Assembly (NCBI GenBank): GCA_902493515.1
Contig: CABUPE010000014.1
Location: 1 to 55,711, forward strand
From: an uncultured Collinsella sp.
GTDB taxonomy: Bacteria > Actinomycetota > Coriobacteriia > Coriobacteriales > Coriobacteriaceae
Length of the DNA: 55,711 nt
Reading direction: 5' to 3'
Both the position numbers and the translations under genes were made by a program. Each line of letters starts with the position of its first letter. Position 1 is the first letter of the stretch. Below the pieces are notes generated by a model. It did not search any database. It saw nothing but the letters and a program-made list of their open reading frames with translations, and was not told the DNA's origin. This document shows, in pieces, positions 49,149 through 55,711 of the stretch.

Positions 49149-51575
49149 TTAAGCGTGCCAGATCTCGTCGCGGTACTCGCGAATGGTGCGGTCGCTCGAG
49201 AACCAGCCGCTCGAGGCGGTGTTGAGCAGGGCCTTGCGGTTCCAGGTCTCCTGGTCGCCGTAGCTGTTCGTGAGCTTCTCCCAGGCGTCGACGTAGCTGC
49301 GGAAGTCTGCCATGACCAGGTCGGGGTCGTTGTTGTTCATGAGCTCGTTGTAGATGCTCTCGAAGTTGCCCGAAAGGCCCGCAAAGGTGTTGTCCTTGAG
49401 CTCGTCCATTACGCGGCCCAGGCGCTCGCGGTCGCCGTTGAGCGTATCCCACGCAAAGTAGCTGTTGGATGCCCAGAGCTGCTCGACCTCGGGAGCGGTC
49501 AGGCCAAAGATGGCCTCGTTCTCGCGGCCGGCCAGGTCGGCGATCTCGATGTTGGCGCCGTCGAGGGTGCCCAGCGTGATGGCGCCGTTCATCATGAGCT
49601 TCATGTTGGACGTGCCCGAGGCCTCCTTGCCGGCCGTGGAGATCTGCTCCGAGATCTCGGCGGCAGGGTAGATGAGCTGAGCGTTACTCACGCGGAAGTT
49701 GGGGATAAAGCAGACCTTCATGACCTCGTTGACGCGCGGGTCGTTGTTGATGACGTCGGCCACGGAGTTAATGAGGCGGATGGTCTCCTTGGCAAAGGTG
49801 TAGCTCGATGCAGCCTTGCCGCTAAAGATGAAGGTCGTCGGCGTCACATGGAAGTTGGGATCGGCGATGCGACGGTTGTAGATGTCCATCACCTTCATGA
49901 TGTTCATGAGCTGGCGCTTATAGGCATGGAAGCGCTTTACCTGAACATCGAAGACGGTGTTGGGGTCAATAACCAGACCGGTCTCGGCCTTGACGTAAGC
50001 GGCCAGGCGCTCCTTGTTGGCGCGCTTGGAGGCACCCACGGCCTTCAGGAACTCGGTGTCGTCCTTAAACTCCTTGAGCTTCTCCAACTCAAAGGCGTCT
50101 TTAAGCCAGCCATCGCCAATGGCCTCGGTCACGAGCTTGGCGTAGGTGGGGTTGGCCTCGGCAAAGAAGCGACGGTGCGAGATACCGTTGGTCTTGTTGT
50201 TGAACTTCTCGGGCGTTAAGGCATAGAAGTCCTTGAGCACGATGTTCTTGATGATGTCGGAGTGAATCTTGGCCACGCCGTTGACGCTGTGGCTGCAGAT
50301 CACGGACAGGTTGGCCATGCGAATCTCGCCGTCCCACAGGATGGCGGTCTGGCGCAGACGCTCCTGCCAGCCCTCCTGCGTGGTGTCGAACGACTCGTGC
50401 CAACGGCGGCTGATCTCGTCGATGATCTGGTACACGCGGGGGAGGAGCTTGGAGAACGTGCCGATGGGCCACTTCTCCAGAGCCTCGGGCAGGATGGTGT
50501 GGTTGGTGTAGCTCACGACCTGCGTCACGATGTTCCAGGCGTCATCCCACTCGAGCTTCTTCTCGTCGATGAGGATGCGCATGAGCTCGGGGCCGCACAT
50601 GGCAGGGTGGGTATCGTTGGTATGGATGGCCACAAACTGCGGCAGCAGCTCCCAGTTTGCGCCGTGCTCCTTCTCAAAGGTGTCGAGCAGGCTGTAGATG
50701 CCGGCCGAGACAAACAGGTACTCCTGCTTCAGGCGCAGCAGACGGCCGTGCTCGCCGGCGTCGTTGGGGTAGAGGATGGCGCTGATGGCCTCGGCCTCGG
50801 CGCGCTCGGCATCTGCCAGGGCGTAGTCGCCGCGGTTGAAAGCCTCCAGATCGAAGTGCTCCTCGACCGGCTCAGCGGCCCAGACGCGCAGCTTGTTGAC
50901 GGTCTCGCCAGCATAGCCCACAACGGGGATGTCATAGGGAACGGCAAGGATGTCCTGCGTGTCCACCGTGCGGTAGAACGTGCGGCCGTTCTCCTCAAAG
51001 CCCTCGACGCGGCCACCAAACTTGATGGTCACGGCCTTGTCCTGACGGCGGACCTCCCAGGGATAGCCATGGGTGAGCCACTCGTCGGTAGCCTCGACCT
51101 GGCTGCCGTTGACGATCTCCTGCTTAAAGAGGCCGTAGCGGTAGCGCATGCCGTTGCCGTAGCCGGCGATGCCCTCGGCTGCCATGGAATCCAGGAAGCA
51201 TGCGGCAAGACGGCCCAGACCACCGTTGCCCAGAGCCGGATCGGGCTCCTGGTTCTCAATGACGGACAGATCGAAGCCCATGTCGTCGAGCGCCTCGGCG
51301 ACCATGTCGCGCACGCCAAAGTTGAGCAGGTAGTTGTCGAGCAGGCGGCCGATCAAAAACTCGATCGAGAAGTAGTACACGCGCTTTTTGCCCTCGGCGG
51401 TGGCGCGGGCGTCGCTCTTGGTGGCAACGGTGCGTGCCTTCTCGGCCACGAGCTTGGCCAGGGCGTTAAAGCGGTCGAGGTCGCTGGCGGCCTCGACGCT
51501 CTTGCCGCTGATGCTCATGACGGCATCGCGATAGAGCTCGGTAAACTCCTGCTTGTTGTCGAAGATCTTATTCAT
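49149..51575 (-). CDS. glgP: Glycogen/alpha-glucan phosphorylase
   Basis: An 808-residue GT35 phosphorylase releasing glucose-1-phosphate from glycogen. Evidence is LGNGGLGRLAACFLDS, AIHTNDTHPAMCGPELMRIL, RFHAYKRQLMNIM and the PLP-binding segment EASGTSNMKLMMNGAITLGT with the cofactor Lys. GGGGGAAGGAAC precedes the ATG. Its presence inside the synthesis operon allows joint control of storage and use. Confidence 0.96.
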   Translation of the reverse strand: MNKIFDNKQEFTELYRDAVMSISGKSVEAASDLDRFNALAKLVAEKARTVATKSDARATAEGKKRVYYFSIEFLIGRLLDNYLLNFGVRDMVAEALDDMGFDLSVIENQEPDPALGNGGLGRLAACFLDSMAAEGIAGYGNGMRYRYGLFKQEIVNGSQVEATDEWLTHGYPWEVRRQDKAVTIKFGGRVEGFEENGRTFYRTVDTQDILAVPYDIPVVGYAGETVNKLRVWAAEPVEEHFDLEAFNRGDYALADAERAEAEAISAILYPNDAGEHGRLLRLKQEYLFVSAGIYSLLDTFEKEHGANWELLPQFVAIHTNDTHPAMCGPELMRILIDEKKLEWDDAWNIVTQVVSYTNHTILPEALEKWPIGTFSKLLPRVYQIIDEISRRWHESFDTTQEGWQERLRQTAILWDGEIRMANLSVICSHSVNGVAKIHSDIIKNIVLKDFYALTPEKFNNKTNGISHRRFFAEANPTYAKLVTEAIGDGWLKDAFELEKLKEFKDDTEFLKAVGASKRANKERLAAYVKAETGLVIDPNTVFDVQVKRFHAYKRQLMNIMKVMDIYNRRIADPNFHVTPTTFIFSGKAASSYTFAKETIRLINSVADVINNDPRVNEVMKVCFIPNFRVSNAQLIYPAAEISEQISTAGKEASGTSNMKLMMNGAITLGTLDGANIEIADLAGRENEAIFGLTAPEVEQLWASNSYFAWDTLNGDRERLGRVMDELKDNTFAGLSGNFESIYNELMNNNDPDLVMADFRSYVDAWEKLTNSYGDQETWNRKALLNTASSGWFSSDRTIREYRDEIWHA

Positions 51576-51668
51576 ACGTTCCTTCCCCCGGGGATGTTTC
51601 TCCCGGAACGGTTATGACATGTATCCTACGCCCCCGTGGGACGGGTAATTACAGTGGTAACGCCTTTG

Positions 51669-53930
51669 TTACGCTTTCTTGGCAGAAGCCTTAACAGCGG
51701 CTGCCTTGGCCTTGGGAGCAGCCTTTTTGGTGGCTGCCTTTTTGGCCGTGGTGGATTTGGCCGAAGCCTTGGCAGCGGGCTTGGCAGCCTTCGCCTTGGC
51801 CGGAGCCTTCTTTGCAGCCGCGGCCTTGGGCTTCACCGAGGACGTACGCTTACGCGTGGCCTTCTTGGGCTCCTCGACCACGGGCGGCTTGTAGCTGCTG
51901 GGACCGCGGCGCTTAAGTACCACGCCTGCCAGACCGGGCACCTTAATCTCGATGGAGTCCATCTGCCCGTTCCAGGGATAGGGCTCGCTCGAGCAGGTGT
52001 AGGGCTCCTCACCGGCGTATCCGCTGCCGCCAAACTCGGGACGGTCGGAATCAAAGATGACCTCCCAGTCACCCTCGCGCGGCACGCCCACGCGGAAGCT
52101 CTCGTAGCTCGCCGGGTCAAAGTTGATTAGAATCACCAGGTCGTCATCGACGTCCTCGCCCTGGCGCACAAAGCTCACGATGGACTGTTTAGAGTTGTCC
52201 GCGTCAATCCAGGTAAAGCCGTCGTCGGTGTAGCCGCGCTCGTACAGGGCGGGCTCGGCGGTGTACAGGTGGTTGAGCGCCTTGATAAACGCCTGATGAT
52301 GACGGTGGGTCTCGTACTCCTCGGTCAGGAACCACTGGATGGACTCGTAATAGCGCCACTCAATAAACTGGCCGATCTCGTTGCCCATAAAGTTGAGCTT
52401 TGCACCGGGATGCGTCATCTGGTAGAAAGCCAGCGTGCGCAGACCGGCAAACTGGCGCCACCAGTCGCCCGGCATGCGGCCGATCAGCGAGCACTTGCCG
52501 TGCACGACCTCGTCGTGGCTCAGCGGGCAAATGAAGTTCTCGGTAAAGGCGTACATGATGGAGAACGTGAGCAGCCCGTGGTTGCCGGGGCGCCACGGAA
52601 AATCGGTCTGCATGTAGTGCAGGGTGTCGTTCATCCAGCCCATGTCCCACTTGTAATGGAAGCCCAGGCCGCCGTCCTGCGGTGGGTAGGTTACGAGCGG
52701 CCACGCAGTAGACTCCTCGGCCATCATCATCACGTCGGGGTAGTGTGCCTCCACGGCGCAGTTGACCTGACGGATAAACGCGCTGGCGTCCAGGTCCTCC
52801 TCGGTACCGTACTTGTTGAACTTCTTTTGGCCGGGATCGTCGATGCCAAAGTTGAGGTACAGCATGCTGGACACGCCGTCCATGCGAATGCCGTCAACGT
52901 GGAAGTTCTCGAGCCAATACAGCACGTTGGAGACCAGGAAGGAGCGGACCTCTCCGCGGGCGAAGTCAAACTTATGCGTACCCCAGTTGGGATGAATCTC
53001 GTGCTCAAACAGCATGTGGCCGTTAAAGGTGGCAAGGCCGTGGGAGTCGGCACAAAATCCGCCGGGCACCCAGTCCATGATCACGCCGATGCCCGCCTCG
53101 TGACACGCATCGATAAAGTGCATGAGCTGCTGCGGGTTGCCGTAGCGCGAGGTGGCGGCGTAGTAGCCGGTCGTCTGGTAGCCCCAGGAGCCGTCGAAAG
53201 GATGCTCCATCAGCGGCATGACCTCAATGTGCGTGTAGCCCATGTCGCGCACGTAGTCCACGAGCTCCACCGACAGGTCGTCGTAGGTGTAGAACTCGCC
53301 GCGCTGCGCGGGGAAGGGATCCATGGGGCCGGGATAGTTGCCGTACTCGTCCGGCTCGCCCTGCGGCGCGTCGCCGTGGCGCTTCCATGAGCCGATATGC
53401 ACCTCGTAGATGTTGAGCGGCTGCGACATGTGGTTGTGGTCGGCGCGGCGCTTGAGCCACGCGGCGTCGTTCCACTTGTAGCCATCGAGGGTCCACAGCA
53501 CACTAGCGGTACCCGGAGGGCACTCGGCCTTAAAAGCATACGGATCGGCCTTGTAGAGCTTTTCGCCCTCGTTGGTCTCGATGAGGTATTTATAGAGCTG
53601 GCCCTGCTCGGCGCCAGGAATAAAGCCTTCCCATATAGCGCTCGTGTGCACGGGCACCAGCGGGTTGGCTTGTTCATCCCAGTCGTTAAATTCACCAATG
53701 ACATGGACGCTTTTTACGTCGGGCGCCCAAACGCAAAAACGCCAGCCGCGCGTACGGTTCTGTGTGTCGGGGTGCGCGCCCATCTTTTCCCAGCTGCGCT
53801 CCCACATTCCAATGCCAAACAGATAGACATCGTCCTTGGAGAGCTCCGGTGCGTGCGGAGCCGGTTTGCGGGTTGCGGGCTTTTTAGCCGATGGCTTTAG
53901 CTTTGTATCGCTCACGTTTGATCCCATCAT
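51669..53930 (-). CDS. glgB: 1,4-alpha-glucan branching enzyme with Lys/Ala-rich tail
   Basis: A GH13 branching enzyme of about 753 residues. A short basic N-terminal stretch (KPSAKKPATRKPAP) precedes the usual CBM48 region (RFCVWAPDVKSVHVIGEFNDW). GH13 motifs are DGIRMDGVSSMLYLNF (nucleophile Asp), MMAEESTAWP (acid/base Glu) and CPLSHDEVVHGK. Region I reads DWVPGGF, with Gly where branching enzymes normally have His (DWVPxHF). The last 75 or so residues are a Lys/Ala tail (KKATRKRTSSVKPKAAAAKK onward), similar in kind to the GlgA tail. The start is uncertain: ATG at 53930 or 53927 and GTG at 53912 are possible and none has a strong ribosome site. It is the first gene of the glycogen group. 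Confidence 0.92.
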   Translation of the reverse strand: MMGSNVSDTKLKPSAKKPATRKPAPHAPELSKDDVYLFGIGMWERSWEKMGAHPDTQNRTRGWRFCVWAPDVKSVHVIGEFNDWDEQANPLVPVHTSAIWEGFIPGAEQGQLYKYLIETNEGEKLYKADPYAFKAECPPGTASVLWTLDGYKWNDAAWLKRRADHNHMSQPLNIYEVHIGSWKRHGDAPQGEPDEYGNYPGPMDPFPAQRGEFYTYDDLSVELVDYVRDMGYTHIEVMPLMEHPFDGSWGYQTTGYYAATSRYGNPQQLMHFIDACHEAGIGVIMDWVPGGFCADSHGLATFNGHMLFEHEIHPNWGTHKFDFARGEVRSFLVSNVLYWLENFHVDGIRMDGVSSMLYLNFGIDDPGQKKFNKYGTEEDLDASAFIRQVNCAVEAHYPDVMMMAEESTAWPLVTYPPQDGGLGFHYKWDMGWMNDTLHYMQTDFPWRPGNHGLLTFSIMYAFTENFICPLSHDEVVHGKCSLIGRMPGDWWRQFAGLRTLAFYQMTHPGAKLNFMGNEIGQFIEWRYYESIQWFLTEEYETHRHHQAFIKALNHLYTAEPALYERGYTDDGFTWIDADNSKQSIVSFVRQGEDVDDDLVILINFDPASYESFRVGVPREGDWEVIFDSDRPEFGGSGYAGEEPYTCSSEPYPWNGQMDSIEIKVPGLAGVVLKRRGPSSYKPPVVEEPKKATRKRTSSVKPKAAAAKKAPAKAKAAKPAAKASAKSTTAKKAATKKAAPKAKAAAVKASAKKA

Positions 53931-53982
53931 GACGCGGCAGCGTGTTGCCTTGGTGACTAGATGCGAAAGGTCCAAGGCTGCA

Positions 53983-54055
53983 CGAATCGAAGGGACGGCA
54001 AAGTTTCTGTGATTCGTTCCACCTCGCGTGCTCGGTGGAACTTTCGGCAGAAACT
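53983..54055 (-). other. Structured leader upstream of glgB
   Basis: AGTTTCTG (54002-54009) pairs with CAGAAACT (54048-54055) and, inside it, GTTCCACC (54016-54023) pairs with GGTGGAAC (54034-54041), leaving a symmetric 6/6 internal loop. CGAATC (53983-53988) could alternatively pair with GATTCG (54011-54016). This looks like an RNA element in the glgB leader on the minus strand. The rest of the 53931-54261 gap is the operator and promoter zone described separately. Confidence 0.5.
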
Positions 54056-54151
54056 ACGATAACACCTGTGCGTTAGTTTTATGGACGAAAGCGGATTTGC
54101 GGGGGCGTTTAATCGGTAAGCGACATGTTTATACCACTGGCAGATTTGACG

Positions 54152-54239
54152 TGGTAAAACTCTTGACAGTTTTACCAATTTGGGTTTCAAAATTGTTTGG
54201 CTGATGTTTGGTAAAACGTTTTTAGCAGGATGTTTACCA
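54152..54239. promoter_or_regulatory. Two inverted-repeat operators between glgB and the HAD gene
   Basis: TGGTAAAAC (54152-54160) and its perfect complement GTTTTACCA (54169-54177) are 8 bp apart, and the spacer contains a consensus -35 hexamer TTGACA (54163-54168) for the plus-strand gene; CAAAAT at 54188-54193 is a possible -10 at 19 bp. A second pair is TGGTAAAACG (54209-54218) with TGTTTACCA (54231-54239), close to the HAD ribosome site. A repressor bound at the first site would cover the promoter. Confidence 0.6.
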
Positions 54240-54261
54240 TTTGATATCGAAAGGTTCGTTT

Positions 54262-54951
54262 ATGTCCCATACCGCCGCTCCCAAGGTTGCTTTTATTTTC
54301 GATTGCGACGGCACACTGGTTAATAGCACCCCCGTTTGGGCTTATGCTCAGCCAGAGTTATTGCACCGCCACGGAGTTGACGTGACGGTAGACGATTTTG
54401 CCCAGTTTGAGCATCTTTCGCTCGAGGACGAATGCCAGGCCTACCACGACACGTGGGGCATTGGCGCGAATGGCGAGGAGCTGTATCGCGAGCTGGGCGA
54501 GATTTTGATTGATGGGTACTCCAAGGTGCCACCGCGCGAGGGTCTCCTGGCATTTTTGGAGCAGGCGAAGGCGGCGGGCATCGCTATGTGCGTGGCCACG
54601 TCCACGCCGGCCGAGCTGGTTAAGTCTGCGCTTGCGGGCGCCGGGCTTGACGCCTACATGGAGTTTGTGACCACCACGGGCGAGGCGGGACGCTCCAAAC
54701 AGTTCCCCGACGTATACGAGCTGGCGCTGCGCCGCCTGGAAGAACGCCATGGGCACAAGTTTGAGCGCGCATGGGTGTTTGAGGACGCCGTTTTTGGCCT
54801 AAAGAGCTCTGGGGTCGCCGGCTTTAAGCGCGTGGGTATTTATGACCCGCACGGCCGTATGGAGCGCGACGACGTGCGCGCCAACTGCGATATCTTTATC
54901 GACAGCTACGAGGACCTGGATCTGGCCCGCGTGCTTTCCTTTGAGGGATAG
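54262..54951 (+). CDS. HAD-superfamily hydrolase (beta-phosphoglucomutase/phosphatase-like)
   Basis: A 229-residue HAD protein. Motif I is FIFDCDGTLVNSTPVWA with both Asp residues, motif II CVATSTPAELVKSAL, and motif III/IV EAGRSKQFPDVYELALRRL with VFEDAVFGLKSS. The helical cap after motif I fits subfamily I, which contains beta-phosphoglucomutases and sugar phosphatases; RVGIYDP is near the end. GAAAGG precedes the ATG at 54262. The operators in front, shared with the glycogen group, suggest a substrate in maltose/glycogen use, but this is inference. Confidence 0.88.
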   Translation: MSHTAAPKVAFIFDCDGTLVNSTPVWAYAQPELLHRHGVDVTVDDFAQFEHLSLEDECQAYHDTWGIGANGEELYRELGEILIDGYSKVPPREGLLAFLEQAKAAGIAMCVATSTPAELVKSALAGAGLDAYMEFVTTTGEAGRSKQFPDVYELALRRLEERHGHKFERAWVFEDAVFGLKSSGVAGFKRVGIYDPHGRMERDDVRANCDIFIDSYEDLDLARVLSFEG

Positions 54952-54960
54952 GCGAGGGCT

Positions 54961-55602
54961 GTGGCTTGCAAGGTACTTGTAGTCTGCGGCTCGCCCGTGG
55001 TGGCGAGCGCGAATCTGTTGCGTAGGCTGGCGGGGGAGTGCGACCACGTTATCGCCGTGGACCGCGGGCTCGACGCGCTGTTGGGCGCGGGACTGAGCTG
55101 CGACGTGTATGTGGGGGATGCCGACACGGTAAGCGACGCGGGCCGAGCGTTGGTCGATGCCGCCACCGACTTTGAAGTTGAGCGCCATGACCCGTACAAG
55201 GACTATACCGATCTAGCTCTGGCGCTCGATTCCGTCCGCCATCGCTGGCCGGGTGCCGAAGTGGTTGCGACCTGCGCCACCGGCGGCCGTCCGGACATGG
55301 CGCTTTCCGTACTGGGCCTGCTCGCTGGCTACGAGGATGCCCCTATCTGGATTGCCGAGGACGAGACCACGGCCCGCATTCTGCGCGAAGGCGAATCCTG
55401 GACCATCGAAGGCGCCGAGAGCAAAACATTCTCCATCATCGCTATAGCTCCTGGGACGGTAGTAAGCGAACACGGTCTAGAGTGGGAGCTAGACCACAGC
55501 CCCCTGGGCCTGTTGGCCGACACCGGCATTAGTAACATAGTCAGGTCTACCGCAAAGATCGAAGTCCATACAGGCACCGCCATCGCTTACCTCTACAGGT
55601 AA
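54961..55602 (+). CDS. Thiamine pyrophosphokinase
   Basis: A 213-residue protein of the thiamine pyrophosphokinase family, which makes thiamine diphosphate from thiamine and ATP. The order of motifs fits: VIAVDRGLDALLGAG, CDVYVGDADTV, the substrate segment YKDYTDLALAL, the GGRPDMALSVLGLL loop and a C-terminal beta domain (SIIAIAPGTVVSEHGLEWEL). The start is a GTG at 54961 with GAGGG close upstream, 9 bp after the HAD stop. The remaining 109 bp to the window end show nothing recognisable. Confidence 0.85.
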   Translation: MACKVLVVCGSPVVASANLLRRLAGECDHVIAVDRGLDALLGAGLSCDVYVGDADTVSDAGRALVDAATDFEVERHDPYKDYTDLALALDSVRHRWPGAEVVATCATGGRPDMALSVLGLLAGYEDAPIWIAEDETTARILREGESWTIEGAESKTFSIIAIAPGTVVSEHGLEWELDHSPLGLLADTGISNIVRSTAKIEVHTGTAIAYLYR

Positions 55603-55711
55603 GGTCTATCGCATCAGGGTTTTATCCACCGTCCCAGTAAAACCCGTAAGTAAGGGTTGATTTTCAATCTCAACGCAACAGCCTGAACGGACCCCGCGTT
55701 TCCGCAGCTAG

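Noticed and set aside
1..55711. CRISPR array, prophage, toxin-antitoxin pair or restriction-modification genes
   Set aside because: No regularly spaced direct repeats and no proteins of these classes were seen; the only mobile trace is the short IS3-type fragment at 2200-2292.

Overview
The window looks like a chromosomal segment of a high-GC, Gram-positive, anaerobic gut actinobacterium of the class Coriobacteriia, most like Collinsella. The grounds are the glycogen gene set, the single-chain serine ammonia-lyase, the anaerobic cobalamin pathway and the protein style; this assignment is inference from family knowledge, not from a database search. No rRNA, tRNA, CRISPR array, intact mobile element or phage gene was found.

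Layout. (1) 1-2200: a YbhN-type membrane protein and a TetR-type regulator on the plus strand. (2) 2200-8110, minus strand: a short IS3-family transposase remnant, then (in transcription order from the right) a cobalamin riboswitch, an exported lipoprotein form of the cobaltochelatase CbiK, a small lipoprotein with a NEAT-like domain, a NEAT-like/substrate-binding fusion lipoprotein, a FecCD-type permease and an ATPase with an extra C-terminal domain. (3) 8312-24160, plus strand: one tightly overlapping operon for the anaerobic corrin ring and the nucleotide loop: cbiF, cbiD, a truncated cbiL, cbiG, cbiH, cbiET, cbiA, cobT, cobU, cobS, a CobU-like/CobC fusion, cbiB, a CobD-type aminotransferase, cbiP, cobO, cbiC, cbiJ. 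Regions 2 and 3 form a visibly more GC-rich block (hand-counted lines 63-80% GC against 55-57% outside) bordered on the left by the transposase remnant, which suggests an acquired corrinoid island. (4) 24195-29478, minus strand: a MacB-type permease, its ATPase and an HlyD-type adaptor, then an L,D-transpeptidase. (5) 29628-40701: housekeeping genes sdaA, metK (minus), gltX, priA, def, fmt, rsmB (plus) and an FmdB-type zinc ribbon (minus), separated by unusually long intergenic palindromes. (6) 40790-53930, minus strand: glycogen metabolism: glgB, glgP, glgC, glgD, glgA and a GH13-GH77 fusion, followed on the plus strand by a HAD phosphatase and a thiamine pyrophosphokinase.

How it works together. 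The riboswitch on the minus strand should lower expression of the exported CbiK and its importer when cobalamin is plentiful; extracytoplasmic tetrapyrrole capture, possible cobalt insertion and import would feed the divergent corrin operon. That operon holds nearly all steps from cobalt-sirohydrochlorin to cobalamin, but its precorrin-2 C20-methyltransferase gene (cbiL) is reduced to the first nine and last roughly 65 codons, so de novo synthesis should fail unless another cbiL exists or the deletion is an assembly artefact; salvage and nucleotide-loop genes look intact. The glycogen cluster is notable for long Lys/Ala/Thr-rich, histone-H1-like tails on both GlgA and GlgB, a Gly where GlgB normally has a conserved His, a debranching/glucanotransferase fusion, and repeated TGGTAAAAC-type operators next to two of its ends.
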